Positions 1 to 7,682 of a stretch of 64,000 bases of DNA are shown piece after piece. The notes beneath the pieces are model-generated. The model did no database searches, had not been told where the DNA came from, and worked only from the letters and a program-made list of their open reading frames with translations. Origin of the DNA: Metabacillus crassostreae (lineage in GTDB: Bacteria; Bacillota; Bacilli; Bacillales; Bacillaceae); assembly GCF_016908395.1 (NCBI RefSeq), contig NZ_JAFBDU010000002.1, forward strand, positions 62,001 to 126,000, read 5' to 3'. Position 1 is the first letter of the stretch. Each line of letters begins with the position of its first letter. The translations under genes and the position numbers were made by a program.

Positions 1-467
1 ATGCTATCAAGCAAGCTAGAGGAAATAAATTCACCACTAATCTTAAAGGAGGAATTGAGAACGTACTAGACATGTGGCTTGGTGTTCTTCCTATTGTTAT
101 GGCAATTGGGACACTGGCTTTGATCATAGCAGAATATACACCTTTATTTAAAATACTAGGATATCCGTTTATTCCAGTATTAGAGCTCATGCAAATCCCT
201 GAAGCTTCAGAGGCTTCACAAACAATGCTAATTGGTTTTGCTGATATGTTTTTACCGGCTATTATCGGAAGCGGAATTGAAAGTGAGATGACACGATTTG
301 TAATCGGCTGTTTATCTATCACACAATTGATCTACATGTCAGAGGTTGGTGGGCTTCTTCTTGGTTCAAAATTACCTGTTTCATTTTTAGATTTAGTTCT
401 TATTTTCTTACAACGAACGATTATTTCTTTACCGATTATTGTTGTAATTGCTCATATCATTTTTTAG
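1..467 (+). CDS. YjiH-family membrane protein (nucleoside-recognition/Gate type), C-terminal part
   Basis: The reading frame is open from the first bases of the window (frame of position 3) and ends at the TAG at 465-467, so the gene starts upstream. About 155 residues are visible. They contain hydrophobic helices around WLGVLPIVMAIGTLALIIAE, a helix with SGIESEMTRF nearby, and a final helix ending in IVVIAHIIF. Gly- and Pro-rich helices of this kind are typical of the Gate (nucleoside-recognition) domain of YjiH and spore-maturation-like membrane proteins. The substrate is unknown. Being next to rocD raises the possibility of an amino-acid-linked role, but that is inference. A repeat carrying a terminator hairpin follows. 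Confidence 0.7.
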   Translation, partial: AIKQARGNKFTTNLKGGIENVLDMWLGVLPIVMAIGTLALIIAEYTPLFKILGYPFIPVLELMQIPEASEASQTMLIGFADMFLPAIIGSGIESEMTRFVIGCLSITQLIYMSEVGGLLLGSKLPVSFLDLVLIFLQRTIISLPIIVVIAHIIF

Positions 468-480
468 ATTTACAGCATAA

Positions 481-831
481 AAAAAGAGGATGGGACATAA
501 GTATTTAAGCTAAATAAAAACCCGAATTATTAGGTGATATGTCAATTAAACATTTGCCTAATAGTTCGGGTTTTTATTTGCAGTCTTCAATGTTTTTTGA
601 TTTTGCATACTATTTTTAAGAACTGGTGTAATGGAGCGGAAGACATTTGACTCCTGCGGGTACAGAGGAAAGGCTGAGACCCCACAGGCGCGCAGCTTAC
701 GAGGAGGCTTAGCTTCCTCCCCGGCGAATCTTATGTCTGCAGCGCAATGAAACGAACTTGTTTCTTTCAACTTAACTGAATTTAGGTTTATTCGTCTTTT
801 TGAATGATTTCTTTAATTATGTCTTAGTATG
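481..831 (+). repeat. Dispersed intergenic repeat family A, copy 1
   Basis: This stretch of about 350 bp closely matches 50944-51300. The left edge reads GAGGATGGGACATAA, and the right edge (TTATGTCTTAG) is a decayed inverted version of it. Inside are a hairpin (518-575) and a GC-richer centre (about 634-750) almost identical to the centre of the other copy. It fills the gap between the YjiH-type gene and rocD. An open frame inside it (558-770, minus) is part of the repeat and is not annotated as a gene. Confidence 0.85.
518..575 (+). terminator. Terminator-like hairpin inside repeat A copy 1
   Basis: CCCGAATTATTAGG (521-534) pairs with CCTAATAGTTCGGG (557-570) with one G-T pair, and AAA/TTT extends the stem. 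A T-run (571-575) follows. It lies about 50 bp after the stop of the preceding plus-strand gene. Confidence 0.7.
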
Positions 832-859
832 TTTTATATTTAGATTTTACTTTTATTCA

Positions 860-2053
860 TTAAGCTAATACGTTTTTAATTCGTTCGATCGCCCAATCTA
901 ATTCTTCTTCTGTTATAACAAGTGGTGGTGCAAAGCGAATAACAGTGTCATGTGTTTCTTTACATAATAATCCCTGTTCCTTAAGTTTTTCACAATAACT
1001 TCTTGCTGGTTCTGTTAATTCTACTCCGATAAACAATCCTCTTCCACGAATTTCTTTAATTAGTGGATTGTCTATTTCTTTTAAGCGTTTAACAAAATAG
1101 TTTCCTAATTTTAAAGATTGTTCTACTAGGTTCTCTTCTTCTATTACATCTAAGGCAGCAATTGAAACAGCACATGCTAATGGATTACCACCAAATGTTG
1201 ATCCGTGTGAGCCTGGATTAAACACTCCTAAAACATCACGATTTGCTACAACACAAGAAATCGGAAAAACTCCTCCACCTAATGCTTTTCCTAAGATATA
1301 CATATCAGGTACAACATCTTCCCAATCACAAGCAAACATTTTACCTGAGCGTCCAAGACCGGCTTGAATTTCATCTGCAACAAATAGTACATTATTTTCT
1401 TTACATACACGTGATGCTTCTTTTAGAAAACCGTCTTCTGGTATATTGATACCAGCTTCACCTTGAATAGGTTCAAAAATAAATCCTGCAGTTTCAGGTG
1501 TAATCGCTGATTTTAAAGCCTCAACATCTCCATATGGAATTAATTTAATTCCTGGTAACATCGGTCCAAATCCTCTGCGATATTCTTCTTCAGAAGATAA
1601 TGATACAGCTGACATTGTACGGCCATGAAAGTTACCTTCACATGCAATAATCTCAGCTTTGTTATCAGTTATTCCCTTCACTTCATAACCCCAACGTCTA
1701 ATCGCTTTAATTGCAGTCTCCACTGCTTCTGCACCTGTATTCATTGGTAGGGCCATTTCTTTTTTAGTTATTCGCGAAATCCTTTCATACCAAGGCCCTA
1801 ACTGATCATTATGAAAAGCACGAGATGTTAGTGTTACCCGATCTGCTTGATTTTTCAATGCGTCAATAATTTTAGGATGTCTATGACCTTGATTCACTGC
1901 AGAATATGCACTTAACATATCTAAATATTTATTACCCTCTGGATCTTCTACCCATATTCCATCAGCTTTTGATATAACGATTGGTAAAGGATTATAATTA
2001 TTGGCTCCAAATTGTTCGGTTTGCTTAATAACATGTTCTGATACAGTTTTCAT
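860..2053 (-). CDS. rocD: Ornithine aminotransferase
   Basis: The enzyme moves the delta-amino group of ornithine to 2-oxoglutarate, giving glutamate-semialdehyde in arginine catabolism. It is cytoplasmic and uses PLP. The 397-residue length is normal for bacterial RocD. Visible signatures are [15 protein letters not shown] near the N-terminus, [19 protein letters not shown] in the cofactor phosphate region, a [11 protein letters not shown] motif, and the Schiff-base lysine in ILGKALGGG. The start is supported by an AGGAGG-type ribosome site. A sigma-54 promoter lies 55 bp upstream (2108-2123), and the divergent neighbour is a RocR-like activator, so induction by ornithine or citrulline is likely. 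Confidence 0.95.
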   Translation of the reverse strand: MKTVSEHVIKQTEQFGANNYNPLPIVISKADGIWVEDPEGNKYLDMLSAYSAVNQGHRHPKIIDALKNQADRVTLTSRAFHNDQLGPWYERISRITKKEMALPMNTGAEAVETAIKAIRRWGYEVKGITDNKAEIIACEGNFHGRTMSAVSLSSEEEYRRGFGPMLPGIKLIPYGDVEALKSAITPETAGFIFEPIQGEAGINIPEDGFLKEASRVCKENNVLFVADEIQAGLGRSGKMFACDWEDVVPDMYILGKALGGGVFPISCVVANRDVLGVFNPGSHGSTFGGNPLACAVSIAALDVIEEENLVEQSLKLGNYFVKRLKEIDNPLIKEIRGRGLFIGVELTEPARSYCEKLKEQGLLCKETHDTVIRFAPPLVITEEELDWAIERIKNVLA

Positions 2054-2107
2054 TCTAATATTCCTCCTATTTTAATTGGGATTTTTTTGAATAGCTATAT
2101 AGTAATA

Positions 2108-2123
2108 AGCAAATTTCATGCCA
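2108..2123 (-). promoter_or_regulatory. Sigma-54 (-24/-12) promoter of rocD
   Basis: On the minus strand the sequence reads TGGCATGAAATTTGCT, which fits TGGCAC-N5-TTGCW with one change. It is 55 bp before the rocD start. Its core is nearly the same as the sigma-54 promoter before kamA (45938-45955). Confidence 0.85.
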
Positions 2124-2204
2124 TCATTTTAATGCTTTTGCAGTGAAACTTAAGTAATAAAACCATTAATAAAGAATGTCAGTTAGTAGTTCTATCAGCT
2201 TTCG

Positions 2205-2221
2205 TGCAAAATAATTATCGG
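2205..2221. promoter_or_regulatory. Candidate RocR upstream activating site 1
   Basis: TGCAAAATAATTATCGG keeps the left half and centre of the RocR-type inverted repeat as I recall it (TGCAAAAT-N-ATTTTGCA). The right half is degenerate. It lies about 80 bp upstream of the rocD -24 element, a normal enhancer distance. Confidence 0.45.
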
Positions 2222-2245
2222 TAATTTGAACTCTCTTTTTAAAAG

Positions 2246-2262
2246 TGCATATTTTCATTGCA
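2246..2262. promoter_or_regulatory. Candidate RocR upstream activating site 2
   Basis: TGCATATTTTCATTGCA keeps both outer arms (TGCA...TTGCA) of a 17-bp inverted repeat. Its centre is 41 bp from site 1. It also lies 60 bp before the activator gene, so it could serve autoregulation. Confidence 0.4.
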
Positions 2263-2321
2263 TTCATATCAACTATCATCTACCCTTGAAGTAGAAATTT
2301 TTACTATGGAGGTTAAAGACA

Positions 2322-3737
2322 TTGGAATTAGAGAATATGCTTAAATTGGATGATCTTCAAGCTATATTACATACATTAGTAAATAATATTGATACTGGAA
2401 TACACATCATTAATCAAGATGGATTAACGATTTTATATAATAAAAAAATGGCTGAAATTGAAGGCATGAATCATAGTGATGTACTCGGAAAAAACATTCC
2501 TGAATTATTCAACTTTCAAAAGGAATCTGAAAGTACATTAATGTCTGCATTGCAAACTGGAGCTGTTACTAAATCTTCAAAACAAACCTATTTTAACCAA
2601 AAAGGACAAGAAATCACCACCATTAATGATACATTTCCCATATATAATTCTAATAAACAAATAATTGGAGCAATCGAAGTGGCAAAGGATATTACAAACC
2701 TAGAACAAATCATACGTGACAATATATTAAATAAAGGTGATACAAAGTTCACGTTCGATTCTATAATAGGTAAATCTGCTAATTTTCAAGAAGTAATTGA
2801 AACTAGTAAGCGTGCAACTAGAACAGCTTCGTCTATATTAATAGTCGGTGAAACAGGCACAGGAAAAGAATTATTTGCACAAAGCATTCATAATGGTAGC
2901 AAACGCTCTTCAGGCCCATTTATCAGTCAAAACTGTGCTGCCTTGCCAGATAGTCTAATAGAAGGCATATTGTTCGGAACTAAAAAAGGAGCTTTTACAG
3001 GATCAATAGAAAGACCTGGATTATTTGAACAAGCCGAAGGCGGCACCATTTTACTAGATGAAATTAATTCATTACATCCTAGCTTACAAGCAAAGCTATT
3101 ACGAGCTCTACAAGAAAAAACAATTCGACGAGTAGGTGATACAAAGGATAAAAAAGTTGATGTGCGAATCATTGCTACAATAAACCAAGACCCTATTGAT
3201 GCGATTGCGAATGATCAATTGCGAAAAGACCTTTACTATCGTCTAAGTGTTGTTTCACTATTTATTCCACCACTTCGTGAAAGAAAGTGTGATATACCTG
3301 AACTTTCTAAGTTCTTCATTCAAAAATTTAATATCCTGTTTGATTTGAATATCAGAGGAATAAGTAATCATGTTTTTTCACTATTTGATGCTTATGATTG
3401 GCCTGGTAACGTACGTGAACTTGAACATATTATTGAAGGAGCAATGAATTTAATTGAACCTGAAGAGGAAATAATCGACTTTCCTCATTTACCTTTACCC
3501 TTCAGACAAAAAACAAATTCACTTGAGCCATCTATATCAGAAGCAATGATTTCTGACATGTTTAAAGGTATTGATGATGATAACCTTTCTCTTGAAGACT
3601 ATATGGTGAATACAGAGAAAAAATATTTGGTAAAAATACTCGAAGACCATGATTACAATATCTCAAAAGCAGCAAAAACATTGGATATAAGTAGACAAAG
3701 CCTGCAATATCGATTACGAAAATTCAACTTAAAATAA
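2322..3737 (+). CDS. rocR: RocR-like sigma-54-dependent transcriptional activator
   Basis: This 471-residue enhancer-binding protein has an N-terminal PAS-type sensor (about 10-125, from LVNNIDTGIHIINQDG), an AAA+ ATPase (about 145-380) with Walker A GETGTGKE and the sigma-54 contact loop KKGAFTG, and a C-terminal Fis-type helix-turn-helix (about 435-468, ISKAAKTLDISRQSLQYRL). RocR senses ornithine or citrulline and activates arginine-degradation genes with sigma-54 RNA polymerase. The start is TTG at 2322 behind ATGGAGG. The gene is divergent from rocD and sits over candidate binding sites and a sigma-54 promoter, which supports the assignment. Confidence 0.9.
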   Translation: MELENMLKLDDLQAILHTLVNNIDTGIHIINQDGLTILYNKKMAEIEGMNHSDVLGKNIPELFNFQKESESTLMSALQTGAVTKSSKQTYFNQKGQEITTINDTFPIYNSNKQIIGAIEVAKDITNLEQIIRDNILNKGDTKFTFDSIIGKSANFQEVIETSKRATRTASSILIVGETGTGKELFAQSIHNGSKRSSGPFISQNCAALPDSLIEGILFGTKKGAFTGSIERPGLFEQAEGGTILLDEINSLHPSLQAKLLRALQEKTIRRVGDTKDKKVDVRIIATINQDPIDAIANDQLRKDLYYRLSVVSLFIPPLRERKCDIPELSKFFIQKFNILFDLNIRGISNHVFSLFDAYDWPGNVRELEHIIEGAMNLIEPEEEIIDFPHLPLPFRQKTNSLEPSISEAMISDMFKGIDDDNLSLEDYMVNTEKKYLVKILEDHDYNISKAAKTLDISRQSLQYRLRKFNLK

Positions 3738-3772
3738 AATCATAATGTTTTAACAAATGAAAGATCGTCTTT

Positions 3773-3804
3773 CCCCACCTTTACAACCGGTGGGGTCTGA
3801 CCCC
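3773..3804. other. Paired hairpins between convergent rocR and rocF
   Basis: CCCCACC (3773-3779) pairs with GGTGGGG (3789-3795), and the overlapping GGGGTCTGACCCC (3792-3804) is a second palindrome. No T-run follows on either strand, so this is not a classical terminator. The GGGTC-GACCC motif recurs at 55594-55604. Confidence 0.5.
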
Positions 3805-3805
3805 A

Positions 3806-4714
3806 TTATAGTAATTTTTCGCCGAATAAAGATCCCATTAATGCTACAGCAACTGTAGCTGTGCTGTTACCGTGATCTAAAATTGGATTTACTTCAACGA
3901 ATTCAGCTGATGTAATTATTTTTGATTCCTCTAAAATTTCCATTGCTAAATGACTTTCACGATAACTAATTCCACCTAATACAGGTGTGCCAACTCCTGG
4001 TGCATCACTTGGATCTAATCCATCTAAATCTAGTGATAAATGAACACCATCTGTTTTGTTCTTTAAGTAATCAATTGCTTCTTCCATCACCTTTGTCATT
4101 CCTAGGCGATCGATTTCATGCATGGTATAAACCTTTATACCTTTTTCACGAATAAGTACTCTTTCTCCTTCATCAAGGGAACGTGCTCCGATAATCACAA
4201 TATTTTCAGGCTTTACTTTAGGCATATAACCTGCAATATTAGTTAAAGTTGGATGACCAATACCTAAACTAACAGCTAAAGGCATTCCATGAATATTTCC
4301 AGATGGAGATGTATCAGCGGTATTTAGATCTCCATGTGCGTCATACCAAATAACACCTAAATTCTTGTAATGCTTTGAAACTCCTGCTAATGTTCCAATG
4401 GCAATACTATGGTCACCGCCAAATACAAGTGGAAAAGACCCTTCCTCAATTACTTCATCAACAGCTGAAGCTAGCTTTTCACTCGCCTTTGATACAGCGC
4501 TTAAAAATTTAAGATTTCCGTCAGAAGCCAAAACATGTTCATCCTTACCAGGTCTACCAATCTCGATATCTCCTCTATCATGAATCTCGTACTCTAGCTC
4601 TTCTAATCGTTCGACAACTCCAGCATAACGAATTGCGCTCGGACCCATATCCACACCACGTCTAGATTGCCCTAAATCCATTGGTACACCGATAATTGAT
4701 ATATGTTTTTTCAC
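3806..4714 (-). CDS. rocF: Arginase
   Basis: This is a 302-residue, Mn-dependent ureohydrolase that splits arginine into ornithine and urea; the ornithine feeds RocD. The metal-binding motifs are all present: GGDHSIAIG (around residue 98), WYDAHGDLNT (around 123) and SLDLDGLDPSDAPGVGTPV (around 227). Length is normal. A GGGGGAG ribosome site precedes the ATG. In B. subtilis rocF lies in the rocDEF operon; here it is separated from rocD by the activator gene, is on the same strand as rocD, and has no visible sigma-54 site. No permease rocE is present. Confidence 0.95.
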   Translation of the reverse strand: MKKHISIIGVPMDLGQSRRGVDMGPSAIRYAGVVERLEELEYEIHDRGDIEIGRPGKDEHVLASDGNLKFLSAVSKASEKLASAVDEVIEEGSFPLVFGGDHSIAIGTLAGVSKHYKNLGVIWYDAHGDLNTADTSPSGNIHGMPLAVSLGIGHPTLTNIAGYMPKVKPENIVIIGARSLDEGERVLIREKGIKVYTMHEIDRLGMTKVMEEAIDYLKNKTDGVHLSLDLDGLDPSDAPGVGTPVLGGISYRESHLAMEILEESKIITSAEFVEVNPILDHGNSTATVAVALMGSLFGEKLL

Positions 4715-4960
4715 GTTAATCTCCCCCTTACCAGCAATTGTATCGTAGGCTTCATCAATGACTCAACTCAACAACTCCATGTATTTTTATGCGCGTATAT
4801 ACAAAAAATACTATTTTAAAAAACTTATTTTAAGTTAATTTTATTGTTTTAACAGCTCATAATAAAAATTAAATATATTTTAATAAAATAAATGAAAAAC
4901 AAAAATGGACCAATTTCTAGCTTAATAGTCGGAAAACTTTTTTTACTAACTAGTTTTGTT

Positions 4961-4976
4961 TGTGATAATCATCACG
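4961..4976. promoter_or_regulatory. FNR-like box
   Basis: TGTGATAATCATCACG matches the Bacillus Fnr pattern TGTGA-N6-TCACA with one change and is a near-perfect dyad. Its centre (4968.5) lies about 41-45 bp before the start expected from the -10-like hexamers TAAGAT (4998-5003) or GATAAT (5001-5006). That is the position of an activating FNR site. Confidence 0.6.
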
Positions 4977-5035
4977 TTTAAATTTCTCTTTTTAAAGTAA
5001 GATAATAAAAAAGAGATGCACAGCTTGGAGTGTGA

Positions 5036-5833
5036 ATGGAATTGGAACAAGAAGCCTTATTGCTTGTAGAGGAACTATCAAATAAGAAGAAAAAAATTTA
5101 TGATCAAAGTCCATTAAGATACATACTACGATCAATACTCGCTAGTATGTTTATTGGCTTTGGTGTTATCGTTGCATTTAAAGCTGGAAATTTTTTTTAC
5201 ATCGAACATTCACCATTAGCTTATCCGATTGCCGCTCTAACTTTTGGTGCTGCGATCATCTTAATTGCATATGGAGGAGGAGATTTATTTACTGGTAACA
5301 CTTTTTATTATTCATATACCGCTCTCCGAAAAAAACTAACATGGAAAATGGCATTCAAGCTATGGATCACTAGCTATGTTGGAAATATAATTGGTGCTTG
5401 TTTTTTTGCTTTTTTCATCTATGCAACTGGTTTATTTTCCGGTGAATCAACTACTGGGTTTTTATTAAGTGTTGCTGATAAAAAGGTTCACCTTCCAACA
5501 TCCGAACTATTTTTTAGAGGCATACTATGTAACTGGCTCGTTTGTCTTGCTTTCTTTATACCAATGAGATTAAAAGGAGATGGAGCTAAGCTTTTTACAA
5601 TGATGCTATTTGTCTTTTGTTTTTTCATTTCAGGCTATGAACACAGTATTGCCAATATGTGTACTTTTGCTATTGCATTTGTTTCAAATCCACCTGATAG
5701 CTTTACAATGCAAGGTGTTATCCATAACCTTGTACCAGTTACACTTGGGAACTTTATAGGTGGTGCAGTGTTAATGGGCTGGATGTATCATTTTGTTAAT
5801 AAACCTTTTATAGAGACAAAAAAAGCTGATTGA
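5036..5833 (+). CDS. Formate/nitrite transporter family (FNT) channel
   Basis: The 265-residue membrane protein belongs to the FNT family, pentameric channels with an aquaporin-like fold that carry formate, nitrite or hydrosulfide. Six hydrophobic helices can be traced, with FNT-type segments such as GGGDLFTGNTFY in the first half and FISGYEHSIANM and HNLVPVTLGNFIGGAVLMG in the second. The N-terminal 30 residues are a charged cytoplasmic tail. The start ATG follows TTGGAGTG. An FNR-like box upstream suggests oxygen-limited expression, consistent with formate or nitrite handling. A terminator follows at once. Which anion it carries cannot be told from sequence. Confidence 0.88.
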   Translation: MELEQEALLLVEELSNKKKKIYDQSPLRYILRSILASMFIGFGVIVAFKAGNFFYIEHSPLAYPIAALTFGAAIILIAYGGGDLFTGNTFYYSYTALRKKLTWKMAFKLWITSYVGNIIGACFFAFFIYATGLFSGESTTGFLLSVADKKVHLPTSELFFRGILCNWLVCLAFFIPMRLKGDGAKLFTMMLFVFCFFISGYEHSIANMCTFAIAFVSNPPDSFTMQGVIHNLVPVTLGNFIGGAVLMGWMYHFVNKPFIETKKAD

Positions 5834-5850
5834 TTTTATCAGCTTTTTTA
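5818..5850 (+). terminator. Rho-independent terminator of the FNT gene
   Basis: AAAAAGCTGAT (5820-5830) pairs with ATCAGCTTTTT (5838-5848). The stem overlaps the stop codon and ends in a T-run. Confidence 0.85.
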
Positions 5851-5928
5851 TGTTATAAGGTTTTTCTTAGTCACTCATACTTGAAAGGTACATTGTTATG
5901 GGCTCAAATATAGCCACGCTCGTTTTTT

Positions 5929-6483
5929 TTATTTACTAATCGTACTATTTGTTTTTTTAGGAAAGATCGTATAACTGAAACTTATAATAAAATCTATCAC
6001 TAATACAAGTAACCAAATATAGATAACATTATATATTTCCTGTGTTCTTTCCTTATCATCTACAATTAAAACGATTGAAAATAGTAATACATTTCCTATG
6101 CCCCATCCTAATAGATGACGAATCCACCCTTTTCTTTCTATACGTGCTCGTTCAATTCCATATCTCGGTTTTCCTTGTGGTTTTGGTCCATTTGCAAATT
6201 TGTAAGCAAAACGTTGATCAGCCCACCGTATCATTTGATGACCAAATGCTACAGTCATTCCTATATAATAAGCAGCAATACCATGAAAGAAAGTGGCTTG
6301 TTGACCATTTTTCAAGTCAATAATCGAAGCAACAATTAAAATAAGGTCAATAACTGGTGTACATAACAGGAAAGCAGCTCCTAATTTATTCTTCTTAAAA
6401 ACATACCTTGTTATTAAACCAGCAAGTACAAAAATCCAAAAACCTATTTCACAAAATATAATTAACCAACCAATGTTAGTCAT
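5929..6483 (-). CDS. Uncharacterised multi-pass membrane protein
   Basis: I do not recognise the family. From the chosen ATG the protein has 184 residues. It has about five hydrophobic helices, starting with TNIGWLIIFCEIGFWIFVL and ending with VIYIWLLVLVIDFIISFSY. A conserved-looking polar loop, FGHQMIRWADQRFAYKFANG, lies in the middle. The frame extends 36 codons further upstream, but that extension would run through the terminator of the next gene (6575-6607). AAAAAGGGG lies just before the internal ATG at 6481-6483, so I start there. The gene is alone, with no functional hint from neighbours. Confidence 0.7.
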   Translation of the reverse strand: MTNIGWLIIFCEIGFWIFVLAGLITRYVFKKNKLGAAFLLCTPVIDLILIVASIIDLKNGQQATFFHGIAAYYIGMTVAFGHQMIRWADQRFAYKFANGPKPQGKPRYGIERARIERKGWIRHLLGWGIGNVLLFSIVLIVDDKERTQEIYNVIYIWLLVLVIDFIISFSYTIFPKKTNSTISK

Positions 6484-6574
6484 TCTAAAACCCCTTTTTA
6501 ATACAACTATATTAAAAACAATATAGCACGATTGTATTAAAATCACTAAAACTAATTGAATCTTCTTACCATTG

Positions 6575-6607
6575 AAAAAGGAGACTAACAACTTGATTAG
6601 TCTCCTT
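6575..6607 (-). terminator. Rho-independent terminator of the acetate-uptake gene
   Basis: On the minus strand AAGGAGACTAA and TTAGTCTCCTT form an 11-bp stem (6578-6588 with 6597-6607) followed by TTTTT. It directly follows the stop at 6612. Confidence 0.85.
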
Positions 6608-6611
6608 ACTA

Positions 6612-7229
6612 CTAGCTTTTAAAAATAGCGAATGGTTTTCCGACTGGTAAAATTACTTTTCCAAACTGATTATTTAAAACAACTGCCGCAGATCCATAGA
6701 AGGATAATAATGCGATTAGAAGCTCTGCAATCGCTGCTATCATATGAGTAGTTTCAGGCATGATCCCAAGTGTACTTAAAGATAAGCCGATAAATAAGAA
6801 ATCAATAAATACAAAAATAAAGAATAACACCTTGTGTGTTGCCATTGCTCCAACAGTCATAAAAACACTGAAAATCAAATAGCCGATAAATGCTACACCA
6901 AGCTGCTTTGAATCAGCATTAGCAGCTAACTCTTCACCAAATGCACCTAATTGAATTAACCAAGTCATACCAACACCAAACCAAAACAAACCAAATGCAC
7001 CAAAAGCTGTTGTACCAAATGTATTGTTATGCTTAGAATCAAGGACACTTGCAAATAGTTGAGCTAGTCCACCCAAGAAAAATGCCCATGGTAATATTAA
7101 TGATGTTCCATCTGTTAACCCTAATTTCTGTGAAGATGCAACAAGAGTGACCATCGCTAGTCCAAATAAACCTAGTGCCGAGGGATCAGCTGTTACAATT
7201 TTCACCTGCTGTGTATTTTGCTTACTCAT
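6612..7229 (-). CDS. Acetate uptake transporter (GPR1/FUN34/YaaH family)
   Basis: The 205-residue protein has six predicted membrane helices and belongs to the AceTr/SatP family of proton-coupled acetate and succinate uptake proteins. The N-terminus has the family pattern (DPSALGLFGLAMVTLV), followed by GLAQLFASVLDSKHNNTFGTT, a well-conserved region of these proteins, and GLFWFGVGMTWL. A perfect cre match 126 bp upstream (7355-7370) suggests carbon catabolite control, as expected for a system taking up overflow acetate after sugar is used. It is transcribed alone and ends in a strong terminator. Confidence 0.88.
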   Translation of the reverse strand: MSKQNTQQVKIVTADPSALGLFGLAMVTLVASSQKLGLTDGTSLILPWAFFLGGLAQLFASVLDSKHNNTFGTTAFGAFGLFWFGVGMTWLIQLGAFGEELAANADSKQLGVAFIGYLIFSVFMTVGAMATHKVLFFIFVFIDFLFIGLSLSTLGIMPETTHMIAAIAELLIALLSFYGSAAVVLNNQFGKVILPVGKPFAIFKS

Positions 7230-7354
7230 AATTTCCTCCTAATAAAAACATACTTACATAAGATACATAAGTTAGAATCGACTGTCAATCACTTTTATAG
7301 AAGTCTAATTATTGCAAAAAAGCCTTTAAATTAGGGATTATTGCTACTGTTGGT

Positions 7355-7370
7355 ATGTAATCGCAATCAT
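7355..7370. promoter_or_regulatory. Catabolite-responsive element (cre, CcpA site)
   Basis: ATGTAATCGCAATCAT fits the cre consensus WTGNAANCGNWNNCAW at every fixed position. It lies upstream of the acetate-uptake gene. Confidence 0.65.
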
Positions 7371-7505
7371 TTATTATTCCTTAAAAAAGAAGTTTTCTTG
7401 TAGAAAAGAAATATGAGCCACAATAATACTGATTAGATAAATTCCATGATATTATTCTTCTGTTTTGCTATTATATTCCTACTCCATACTCATTGTTTTT
7501 CCGTT

Positions 7506-7610
7506 ATTTGCTTTATGTGCAAATATATTTGCTGTTTGGCTCTATTTATTTGCTGATTCACTTCATTTATTTGCTGTTTCATTGATTTTATTTGCTCTTT
7601 TCCACAGAAT
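7506..7610. repeat. 21-bp tandem repeat array
   Basis: The core ATTTGCT recurs at 7506, 7527, 7548, 7569 and 7590, a period of exactly 21 bp over five units. The spacers between cores have diverged. On the minus strand the units translate as seven-residue peptides of the type KQQINxx. The region lies just past the 3' end of the ABC exporter gene and holds no gene I can support. Confidence 0.75.
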
Positions 7611-7682
7611 ATTAGTTTTTCGACACATTTCGCAACCCGCTCCACAATAAAAGACGGAGCACAAAGCCCCATCCCATCTCTC

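Noticed and set aside
558-770. Minus-strand open frame of 70 codons
   Set aside because: It lies wholly inside a dispersed repeat, and its sequence follows the repeat, not a protein family.
3773-3804. Classical terminator between rocR and rocF
   Set aside because: Stems are present, but neither strand has a T-run after them.
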